From assembly GCA_947165505.1 (NCBI GenBank), contig CAMVAT010000009.1:34968-98967 (forward strand): a stretch of 64,000 bases of DNA, read 5' to 3'. This document shows, piece by piece, positions 26,386 through 33,716 of the stretch. This DNA is from an uncultured Prevotellaceae bacterium (GTDB lineage Bacteria; Bacteroidota; Bacteroidia; Bacteroidales; Bacteroidaceae). The position numbers and the translations under genes were made by a program. Under the pieces are notes generated by a model. It did not search any database. It saw nothing but the letters and a program-made list of their open reading frames with translations, and was not told where the DNA came from. Position 1 is the stretch's first letter; every line of letters begins with the position of its first letter.

Positions 26386-26587
26386 TAAGTAATAAGTCAT
26401 TACAAACTAATATTTTTTAATAATAAATTCGTACTTTTTTGCGAATTTATATGTTAAATACTCATTTTTATCGGTTGATTATGCCATTTCGCACAAGTTC
26501 AGCGACAGGGGGATGGCTGCGAAGAAAGGCTGTCGCAGGGGAAAGGTGAGGGAGCGGTAGGAGGAGCAGATGGCAGGCAAAAATAAA

Positions 26588-26611
26588 TGGAGCTGACTCA
26601 CGTCAGCTCCA
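26588..26611 (-). terminator. intrinsic terminator in the 26.3-27.1 kb gap
   Basis: TGGAGCTGAC (26588-26597) pairs perfectly with GTCAGCTCCA (26602-26611) around a 4-nt loop. On the minus strand TTTATTTTT follows (26579-26587). It would end a transcript started at the orphan promoter 26757, or readthrough from the carboxylesterase gene. Confidence 0.7.
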
Positions 26612-26737
26612 GTTACGAAATGAAAATACAAAAACTGCTAAAACTATTATTGTTAGATGTGTAATGTATAATGGATAATAAGCTATATGCGGTGTATGAT
26701 GTATAGTCAATCGGGGTACTTTGCTTTTTGATTGCAT
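26603..26737 (-). other. 44-codon ORF or small RNA region behind the orphan promoter
   Basis: The minus strand carries an ATG ORF of 44 codons starting about 20 nt after the TATCTTTG box at 26757. Its end is hydrophobic (LTIIVLAVFVFSF) and could span a membrane once. The stop lies inside the terminator hairpin. Part of the DNA is an imperfect TAATG-type repeat, so the ORF may be accidental and the product a short RNA. Apart from this, its promoter and the two hairpins, the 26386-27092 gap shows no gene. Confidence 0.35.
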
Positions 26738-26756
26738 TTGCCGTTTTTCTACGATG

Positions 26757-26823
26757 CAAAGATAAGGCAAAATATCAAAATATATTTACTAATTCGTACC
26801 AAAGACTTTGCAAAATGTTTCAT
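26757..26823 (-). promoter_or_regulatory. orphan promoter of the xylan set
   Basis: Minus-strand TATCTTTG at 26757-26764. GTACCAA (26796-26802) and GTTTCAT (26817-26823) are 21 bp apart, and the nearer begins 32 bp from the box. The 14-bp spacer AGACTTTGCAAAAT is identical to that of xusA. Each half-site departs from GTTACA, so activity may be weak. No annotated gene starts behind it. Confidence 0.55.
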
Positions 26824-27009
26824 CATGAAAAAAAATGAGTAAAATGATTCATTTGGGAGGCAAAACAAAAACAATTTGACAAGTTATTTAAAAAAAGAGT
26901 TGTCAGAAGTGGCAAAAAAAATCGAGATTTGGCATTTTTTTTAAAAGTAAGTCGCCAAAAGTGGGACAAGATATACTGATTTGGCGATGATTCCCCTATT
27001 ATGACACGC

Positions 27010-27051
27010 TGACGCGGCATACAGCCGGAAACCAGGCTGCATGCCGCGTCA
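27010..27051 (-). terminator. long hairpin after the carboxylesterase gene
   Basis: A 17-bp stem (27010-27026 with 27035-27051, one G-T type mismatch, core TGACGCGGCAT) lies 41 bp past the carboxylesterase stop. No T tract follows on the minus strand, so it may stabilise the 3' end without terminating alone. Confidence 0.55.
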
Positions 27052-27092
27052 CGATTATTCTTCGACACGTCAAATGATCAACGTTCAACATA

Positions 27093-28571
27093 TCAAATGG
27101 GGTCGCCCATGGCAGAGGCCTCGGCATCCTTCTCGTCGAGCCGGAAGAGCATGAACTGCGGCTGCTCGGCGGTGCAGGGTTTCCACCCCAGGGCCTCGGC
27201 ATCCTCGCCGTTGGGGTCGCCATACTTGGCGAAGTTGGTCCATGCGGTGAGCATCTTCTCAGCCAGGTCCCAGTCGCCCTGTGTCCACGGCCGCCAACAG
27301 TGCTTCAGACTCTTGAACACAAACCACAGGTCGCTGCTGTGGAAGGCGCCCTTCAGGCGGTTGGTGATCTCGGGATGGTGCCCGTCGTCGGGCAGGGGGC
27401 GGGCAAACTCGTATGCCCAAGCCTTGCCGCCCTTCTGCTGCCGCACCTTGCAAAACTCGGCGATGCCGGGACCCATCGCTCCCATGTCGTTGAGGGTATA
27501 GCCTATCATATAGGGCACGTCGGCAATGGTGCCCTCGCGCGTGGCTTGATTAAACGCTTTCTGCGATACATATCCGTCGATGATGGGTCGCTGCATCAAA
27601 AACACCTCGGCTTTGTTCACCCGGTTGTAGAGGTCGCCCACGGTATAAAGGAGTTCGGTGGGTGCCTGGCGCAGCTGCTCCAGCGAGGTCAACTGTGCCC
27701 AGTCCATCACTTTCTTGGTCTCGGCCTCGCTCTCAGCCAGCGTGGGATTGTAGGTGAAGAACTTGTTCACGGGAGTGGCAGGCTTGGCCTCCTCTCCATC
27801 CTTCGCCGGCACGTCGATGCCTCCGCCGCTCATGATGATGGCCTTGTGGAAGAGTCCGCGCGCCAGCGGCGACTCACAGAGCGTGCGCACGCTGCCCGCG
27901 CCTGCGCTCTGTCCGAAGATGGTCACATTGGCGGGGTCGCCGCCAAACTGCTCGATGTTGTTCTTAATCCATTTGAGCGACTGTATCTGGTCGAGGATAC
28001 CATAGTTGCCCGACACATGGTTGGGACTCTCTGCCGACAGTTCGGGGTAGGTCATGAATCCGAAGATGCCCAACCGGTAGTTGATGGTGACGAGCACCAC
28101 GTCTTTCAATGCCCACTCCAGTCCGTCGAACTCAGGCTCTGAGCCCCATCCCTCGCGGTAGCCGCCGCCATGAATCCACAGAGCCACAGGCAGTTTCTTG
28201 TCCACCTGTCCCGCAGCCTTGGTATAGACATTCAGGTAGAGGCAGTCTTCGCTGTAGGGAGCCTCGTCGCCATAGCCCCATTCCGAGGCATAAAAACCCG
28301 GATAGTGCACAGCCTGGTAGCCGGGATGGCCGAAACGGTCGCACTGTCTGACCCCCTCCCATGCCACGACGGGCTGCGGCTCCCTCCACCGGAGGTCGCC
28401 AATGGGCGGCGCGGCGTAGGGTATGCCCTTATAGACAAAGACACCGGGGGCTCCGGCAGATACGCCCTGTATCTGTCCGCCCTCGACGGTGAGTATCGGG
28501 CTGTCGCTCTTGTCGGTGGTGCCGCACGCCAGAAAAGCCAAGAGAGGCAGCAGGAAAAATAGTCTTTTCAT
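27093..28571 (-). CDS. secreted type-B carboxylesterase (para-nitrobenzyl esterase family)
   Basis: 492 residues, with a signal peptide or lipoprotein signal (FLACGT). Alpha/beta-hydrolase features of type-B carboxylesterases are clear: YKGIPYAAPPIGDLRWREPQ near the N-terminus, the oxyanion loop WIHGGGY, the nucleophile motif GQSAGAGS, and a late FHSSDLWFVF that supplies the His. Substrates of this family are diverse. Removal of acetyl or other ester groups from xylan fragments is inferred from context only. It has its own promoter of the xylan set, with the box only about 26 bp from the start codon, and it follows the GH43 gene on the same strand. Confidence 0.88.
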   Translation of the reverse strand: MKRLFFLLPLLAFLACGTTDKSDSPILTVEGGQIQGVSAGAPGVFVYKGIPYAAPPIGDLRWREPQPVVAWEGVRQCDRFGHPGYQAVHYPGFYASEWGYGDEAPYSEDCLYLNVYTKAAGQVDKKLPVALWIHGGGYREGWGSEPEFDGLEWALKDVVLVTINYRLGIFGFMTYPELSAESPNHVSGNYGILDQIQSLKWIKNNIEQFGGDPANVTIFGQSAGAGSVRTLCESPLARGLFHKAIIMSGGGIDVPAKDGEEAKPATPVNKFFTYNPTLAESEAETKKVMDWAQLTSLEQLRQAPTELLYTVGDLYNRVNKAEVFLMQRPIIDGYVSQKAFNQATREGTIADVPYMIGYTLNDMGAMGPGIAEFCKVRQQKGGKAWAYEFARPLPDDGHHPEITNRLKGAFHSSDLWFVFKSLKHCWRPWTQGDWDLAEKMLTAWTNFAKYGDPNGEDAEALGWKPCTAEQPQFMLFRLDEKDAEASAMGDPI

Positions 28572-28596
28572 AACTTAGCAATTTGATAATTTTCCG

Positions 28597-28663
28597 CAAA
28601 GTTACTAACAATTTTTCACAACTGCCCCTCAATAGGTTACAGATTCTTTTGAATATGTAACCT
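28597..28663 (-). promoter_or_regulatory. carboxylesterase promoter with 21-bp-spaced half-sites
   Basis: Minus-strand TAACTTTG at 28597-28604. GTTACAG (28636-28642) and GTAACCT (28657-28663) are 21 bp apart, and the nearer begins 32 bp from the box. The far half-site overlaps the TAG stop codon of the GH43 gene upstream. Confidence 0.65.
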
Positions 28664-30710
28664 AATTGATTAAAAACACTTTTTCTTTACCCTGATACGT
28701 GCAATGTATCGTGGCGCGGCCCTCGACGATGGCACTGACCTTGATCTGCACAGAGGGGTCGGAGGCTGTGGCCGTAAGTGTGGAATGGTCGGTGAGCCGA
28801 CCATAGACCTGATAGCGGGTGCAGTCGGTCAGTCCGTTGGCATTGGTGCTATAGACAGGAGTGGATGGTATGTTGAGTTTCTGTCCGTCGGCCATGATGG
28901 TGACCTCAGGCACCACCGGCGGCACACATGGAGCACCAGGCTTGGAGAACCCGATGCCGTGCAGGTCGAACAGTCCCTCGGGACGCCGGTGTTGCCGCCT
29001 GCCCCACTGCGGTTGCTGCGGTTGCTCCACGTCGTCCCCCTCCGCCACCAGATAGATGGCATGCTTGCCGCTCAGGCCCTCCACATCGGGCACCGCCACC
29101 TGTAAGGTCTGTGCCACGCGCTGCGCCTCGGCAGGCACGCTCACCACGGCTATCTCACGTCCCTTCCACGTATCATTGGCATAAGGGCCGTCGAGCATCA
29201 CGTGTATTTTAAAGGATCCATGCCCGCCGGGTGTCAGATGCAGGTTCAATACGGCTCCGTCGCCTTTCTTCACGCCTGCAAACGCCTTCACACCCTTGCT
29301 GTCCTTGTCCAGTCCGCCGAAACCGAAGTATTTGAACCCGACGATGCCGCCGTTGTTGATGCCGGCCAGGTCTTGATGGTTGTGCCACACATCGTGGTTG
29401 TCCTGCATCCACTCATTCGACCCCTTGCCCGCCAGATAACAGGCGATGCCAGCCGAATAATAGCGATAGGGCGGCAGGCCGAAGATATGGAATCCCTCGC
29501 TGGTGACCTCGGCACCCGTATATTCCATGCCGTCGGCGGCACGGGCGGTCCACTCATTGTTTTTGGCGTAGGGGTCGTAGGCCACGATGCGCACCTGTCC
29601 GCCGTCGGCCACTTTCTTTTTGTCGCAAGTGATCTTGACGGGCGCCACCATTGCCTGACGTGCATTGCCGAAGCCACGCGGCGGACGGTGATAAAACACA
29701 TACCACTGACCGTTGATCTCTTGCAGCGAACCGTGTGTGTTGTGTGCGGCGTTGGTAGTGGCGAGGTGCGAGCCATCTTCGTCAGGCACCACGCCGCGCG
29801 AATCGACGAGCACACCACCCGAGCGCCACGGTCCGAGCGGACTGTCGCCATAGGCATAGCGCAGGGCGCTGTTGGTGCTGCCCAGACCGTAGTCGGGACC
29901 GCTGAAGCCCGAGAAGACCATCACATATTTATTGCCCACCTGGCGGATAGACGAGGCCTCGAAGAAATTGAAGTCGCCGGGGTTCTGTCCTTGATAGAGA
30001 GCCGGATAGGTGGTACCCTCCGGGTCGCGCACCTTGCCGTAACTGGCACTGGCGGGGATGAAATAGTCGTGCAGCGAGGTGCCCGGACGCATGGAATACA
30101 TCGTCTGTGGGTCTAATTCGCACGCCGTGGAGTGCTGGAAGCCATAAAACACGTATGCCCTGTAGCCCGTGGCATAGTCGGGGTCTTTCTTATCGTTGAC
30201 CGGCTCGATAAACACCGAGGGGTCGAAGTCGATCAACGAACCCGGCACGCACTGGGTGCCGTCGGGCGTGAGGTTGCCAGGCGTGAACGGACCGTCGGGT
30301 CGTTCGCCCTTGCACACCATGGCCACACGCCGCCATCCACGCGAATGGGGGTAGAGCCAATAGGTCTTCTTGCCTGTGGCACGGTCTTTCACCTCGACCA
30401 GGTCAGGGGCGAACATCGTGTCCCACTGTCCGTTGACGTAATATGAGAAGATGGGGCCCTCGTCACGCCACTGTGAGAGGTCTTCTACGGGCGCCGACCA
30501 CATACGGATATCGTTGCCGCAATACTGGCTGTAGTTGGTGTCGTGCGAGCCGATGATATATGCGCGGTACTTGCCGGGGCAGTCGGGGTCTTCAAACACC
30601 CGCGGTTCGCCATCGGGCACATGTTCCCACAGGGGCAGATACGGATTCTGGGCACCAGCCGACAGAGCGACCAAGAGAAACGTAAAAAGGAAAAATATTT
30701 TCTTCATCAT
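28662..30710 (-). CDS. secreted GH43-like glycosidase with accessory C-terminal modules
   Basis: 682 residues. A signal peptide (ending SAGAQ) precedes a five-bladed-propeller domain of GH43 type (about 22-370). Family-like segments are EPRVFEDPD, FAPDLVEV and FFEASSIRQVGNKYVM, which carry the expected acidic residues. A CBM6-like beta-sandwich (about 420-560) and a short Ig-like end domain follow. GH43 enzymes release arabinose or xylose from arabinoxylan, but the exact specificity is not readable. It ends with TAG. It is probably the last gene of the operon led by the esterase at 40612, since only a CTAGT array separates it from the GH43-GH8 gene. Confidence 0.85.
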   Translation of the reverse strand: MMKKIFFLFTFLLVALSAGAQNPYLPLWEHVPDGEPRVFEDPDCPGKYRAYIIGSHDTNYSQYCGNDIRMWSAPVEDLSQWRDEGPIFSYYVNGQWDTMFAPDLVEVKDRATGKKTYWLYPHSRGWRRVAMVCKGERPDGPFTPGNLTPDGTQCVPGSLIDFDPSVFIEPVNDKKDPDYATGYRAYVFYGFQHSTACELDPQTMYSMRPGTSLHDYFIPASASYGKVRDPEGTTYPALYQGQNPGDFNFFEASSIRQVGNKYVMVFSGFSGPDYGLGSTNSALRYAYGDSPLGPWRSGGVLVDSRGVVPDEDGSHLATTNAAHNTHGSLQEINGQWYVFYHRPPRGFGNARQAMVAPVKITCDKKKVADGGQVRIVAYDPYAKNNEWTARAADGMEYTGAEVTSEGFHIFGLPPYRYYSAGIACYLAGKGSNEWMQDNHDVWHNHQDLAGINNGGIVGFKYFGFGGLDKDSKGVKAFAGVKKGDGAVLNLHLTPGGHGSFKIHVMLDGPYANDTWKGREIAVVSVPAEAQRVAQTLQVAVPDVEGLSGKHAIYLVAEGDDVEQPQQPQWGRRQHRRPEGLFDLHGIGFSKPGAPCVPPVVPEVTIMADGQKLNIPSTPVYSTNANGLTDCTRYQVYGRLTDHSTLTATASDPSVQIKVSAIVEGRATIHCTYQGKEKVFLIN

Positions 30711-30722
30711 TGGATATTTTTG

Positions 30723-30803
30723 CTTGTTTGGCTAGTTTGGCTAGTTTGACTAGTACGACTAGTTTGACTAGTTTGACTAGTTTGACTAGTATGGCTAGTT
30801 ATT
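30723..30803. repeat. CTAGT tandem array, period 9, second copy
   Basis: About eight units of CTAGTTTGA type, one of them CTAGTACGA, which is the reverse-complement rotation of the main unit at 222-288. The array fills the spacer between the GH43 start (30710) and the end of the GH43-GH8 gene (30803). Confidence 0.88.
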
Positions 30804-31246
30804 TATTTTGGCAATATCACCCGATAGTGCCCGCTGAGGTGCATGAAAGCAAAGAGGCGGAGCAACCCATCGTAGTAGGCATCGAAATAACCATCGTCGA
30901 ACGGCACGTGACGGGCGTTCCACAACGCCTCGACAAACTCACGGCTCTTGGCATGGCCGCACATCACCGAGGCGGCAGCCGAGGTGGCCACCAGTCCGAT
31001 GCTGTGGCGCAGTTTCTTGAATCCGCCCGCCTGAAGTATCTCGTCGTCAGCCGGCAGACTGCCATCCACACGATACTGATCGACGAAGTCGTTGACACCC
31101 TGCGAGTAGAAGAAATTCTGTATGCGCTCGCCATACTGCTGCTGCCACTCACGGTCGGCACAACTCCACTCATAGTCGAGCGCGATGTTCATCGGCACAC
31201 GCCACGAGTCGTAGCGGAAATTGCTGCCGCCATTGCGCCGTCCGCC
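30803..31246 (-). pseudogene. C-terminal part of GH8 domain, downstream of an in-frame TAG
   Basis: This segment continues the GH43-GH8 gene in the same frame after a single TAG at 31247-31249. The codons right after the stop read GGRRNGGSNFRYDSWRVPMN, a well-preserved GH8 core segment, so no base is missing or added. It encodes the last third of the (alpha/alpha)6 barrel and ends SGHYRVILPK. Alone it would not fold or be secreted; an internal Met at 31198 could start a 131-residue fragment. It is either a nonsense mutation, a sequencing error, or a readthrough site. Confidence 0.8.
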
Positions 31247-33667
31247 CTACCCTGCGAGCAGCGACCCGTCGTAGTTGCTCATGTCGGGATTAAGCCCTGT
31301 CTCGGGGTGTGTGGCGCGGTGCAGGTATGCACGGGCCCGGGCAGCGCAGTCGCGCCAGTAGTCACTGCGGCCGTCGTCGGCATAGCGTGCCCACACCTCA
31401 TAGAAGGCGGGGATATGGTATGAGGGGTCGGTGAAACGCTGTCCGAAGCCGTCGGGGGTGAAGGTGATGAGCCGAGTCTCGGGGTCGATGAGATACATCT
31501 GCCCCTTCTGTGGCACGGTGGGAGCCGCCTGCTGTCCGCCCGGCTGGAAGGCCCGCGGCATCTCCACCTCGCGCGGCTGTATGCAGTCGAGGATATGCTG
31601 CGCCTCGGCCTTGTAGTTGATGCCCGTGTCGTTGCCCCATCGGTTGGAGGCGAAGAGCAGCGAGGTGATATAATACAGTTCGCCGTCGCTCGCGGCTCCC
31701 TCGGCATTGCGTGTGCCGTCGGTCTTGCAACTCCATGCGAAGTAGCCCTTGCGTGGTCCGTCTTGGTGCTGCATGTATTTCTTGCTCCACCGCCACAGCC
31801 GGTCGAAGATGTCTTTCTCGCCCATCTGCACGGCTATCATCATGCCGTAGCTCATGCCCTCGGTGCGCGCGTCGTGGTTCTTGATGTCGGAGATATAGCC
31901 CAAGGTGTCGCCCACCTCGAAATAGACCTTGTCGGGACCGCGAAACACGTCGTTGAACACCTCTTTCAGTTTGGCCTCCACCTCGGCGGGCTGGTGTCCC
32001 ATCTCGACGAAGAGGTTGCGATACTGTCCCGTATCGAAGCCTCCTTGGGTCCATGGCTGATAGGCCGACAGGCGGAACGCATCCACATCGACCCATCCGC
32101 CGGCCTGCTTGGTGGCATAGCAGAAGATGCCGAACTTAGCCCCCATGAAGAAGCGCCGCCAGTCGAAATGCAGATGATAGTCGCTTCCTATCTTGGTCCA
32201 CTGCTGTCCGTCGGTGCTATAATAAAAGGTGGCGAGGTCGTTGCCGCCGCCCTTGCCGTTGGGACGGAAGTCAGCATCAACGCGCAGGTAGAGGGATTGA
32301 CGGTTTTTCATGCGGAGCGCGACCGTCTCGATGACGTTCTCCTTCACGTCGGTCACTTTCTTCTCCCGCTGCGAGAGTTGCACACTCTGCTCGCTCATCT
32401 CAAGGACGTATTGCTTGCCCTGCCGCTTCACGGTGAGCACCCCGCTGTCGTCGTTGAAGGCCGCCAGTCCGGCGCAGTCGCCATCCTTCATGTGCGAGAT
32501 ATCGAGTGTCACGATGCCGCAGCACGTGGGTCCGTACATGCGCTGCGTCAGGGTGTTGGGTGCCAAGTAGAGGGTATTCACCACACGGCTGGTCTTCAGG
32601 CGCAGATATCCCGGGCGCTGGGTCAGCGACCATGCTTCATTCACGGGGTTATGGTTCCACTGCCATTGCAGTCCGAGTTTGCTATCGTCAAAATCATCAG
32701 CGCGCACGATGCCCGTCGTCGGTTCACCGCTGCGATAGGCACGCAGCGTGGCGGGCACCTTTCCATCCTCATCGCCGATCATCGGCCACCCGTCTATCCA
32801 CCGCACGGGCGAGAGTGTGGGCACGCGCCCTACCCCACCCCGGTCTTGGAAGATGACGGCATACCAGTCGCCCTCGGGCGTATCTACGATGGTGCCCTGC
32901 CCCACATAGGGGAAGCCGCCGAAGTCGCTCTCGAGGATAACCTTCTTCTCATAGGGACCATGGATATCGTCGGCCCGGTAGCACACCTCGCGGCGATGAC
33001 GGCCGGGTGCATATACCTGCGAGATCATCTGCAGGTAGTATTTTCCGTTGTGCTTGATCATGCGGCTGCCCTCCAAGAGTCCTGTCTCATCGGCCTCGCG
33101 CTCGAAAATCTTCTGGTGCGTGCCTTCGATGACATCCGACAGGTCTTTTTTGAGTTCCATCAGTTCGCCCGTGCCATAGACCACATACACGCGGTCGTCG
33201 TCGTCGAAGAAGAGCGAACAGTCGTGGAAGTGGCGCATGCGCGAGACGAGCGTCCACGGCCCTTCGGCACGGTCGGCGGAGTAGATATAGGTGTCGCCCA
33301 TTGGTCCCTGCTCGTTGGGGGCGAACAGCACATAAAACTTCCCTTTGTGATATTTCAGCGACGTGGCCCACTGTCCGCGCCCATAGACGGTGCCCTCTGT
33401 GGGCGAGAGGTCGTATTTGGGCGAGTCGGTGAGGCGGTCATAGACGTAGCTCACCGTCTCCCAGTTTTTCAGGTCGCGCGAGCGCATGACGGGTGCCCCC
33501 GGCATCAGGTGCATGGTGGTGGAGACGAGATAGAACGTGCCATCGACCTGTATGATGTCGGGGTCGGGCACATCGGCCCACAGCATGGGATTGCTGATGC
33601 GTTCCTGCGCTTGCATGGCGCCAAGAGCTACGACGAGAAGCGACAATGAAAGGAGGAATCGTTTCAT
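31247..33667 (-). CDS. GH43 xylosidase/arabinofuranosidase fused to truncated GH8 exo-oligoxylanase
   Basis: 806 residues to the TAG; the intact gene would encode 954 (30803-33667). The start is MKRFLLSLSLLVVALGAMQAQ at 33667; the 45 codons before it are in frame but lack a signal and fill the spacer. GH43 propeller at about 22-300 (WADVPDPDI supplies the base, TGLLEGSRMI the acid), a beta-sandwich common in GH43 enzymes at about 310-530, then GH8 of the reducing-end xylose-releasing type (ARTEGMSYGMM with its catalytic Glu; AASDGELYY). The fusion would debranch and trim xylo-oligosaccharides in one secreted protein. The truncated form probably keeps GH43 activity and loses GH8 activity. Confidence 0.85.
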   Translation of the reverse strand: MKRFLLSLSLLVVALGAMQAQERISNPMLWADVPDPDIIQVDGTFYLVSTTMHLMPGAPVMRSRDLKNWETVSYVYDRLTDSPKYDLSPTEGTVYGRGQWATSLKYHKGKFYVLFAPNEQGPMGDTYIYSADRAEGPWTLVSRMRHFHDCSLFFDDDDRVYVVYGTGELMELKKDLSDVIEGTHQKIFEREADETGLLEGSRMIKHNGKYYLQMISQVYAPGRHRREVCYRADDIHGPYEKKVILESDFGGFPYVGQGTIVDTPEGDWYAVIFQDRGGVGRVPTLSPVRWIDGWPMIGDEDGKVPATLRAYRSGEPTTGIVRADDFDDSKLGLQWQWNHNPVNEAWSLTQRPGYLRLKTSRVVNTLYLAPNTLTQRMYGPTCCGIVTLDISHMKDGDCAGLAAFNDDSGVLTVKRQGKQYVLEMSEQSVQLSQREKKVTDVKENVIETVALRMKNRQSLYLRVDADFRPNGKGGGNDLATFYYSTDGQQWTKIGSDYHLHFDWRRFFMGAKFGIFCYATKQAGGWVDVDAFRLSAYQPWTQGGFDTGQYRNLFVEMGHQPAEVEAKLKEVFNDVFRGPDKVYFEVGDTLGYISDIKNHDARTEGMSYGMMIAVQMGEKDIFDRLWRWSKKYMQHQDGPRKGYFAWSCKTDGTRNAEGAASDGELYYITSLLFASNRWGNDTGINYKAEAQHILDCIQPREVEMPRAFQPGGQQAAPTVPQKGQMYLIDPETRLITFTPDGFGQRFTDPSYHIPAFYEVWARYADDGRSDYWRDCAARARAYLHRATHPETGLNPDMSNYDGSLLAG

Positions 33668-33716
33668 TTTTCGTTTTTGAGTAATTGCGATAGATTGTAT
33701 AGAATAAATACAGATG

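Noticed and set aside
26823..27068. 81-codon minus-strand ORF
   Set aside because: It overlaps the 27010-27051 hairpin and the orphan promoter region, has no family resemblance and an unusual composition.
30803..31249. Frameshift as cause of the broken GH8 domain
   Set aside because: Codon counting shows both parts in the same frame, with a single TAG between them.
31247..31249. Genome-wide reassignment of TAG
   Set aside because: speA (59885) and the GH43 gene at 28662 end in TAG at the normal end of their proteins.
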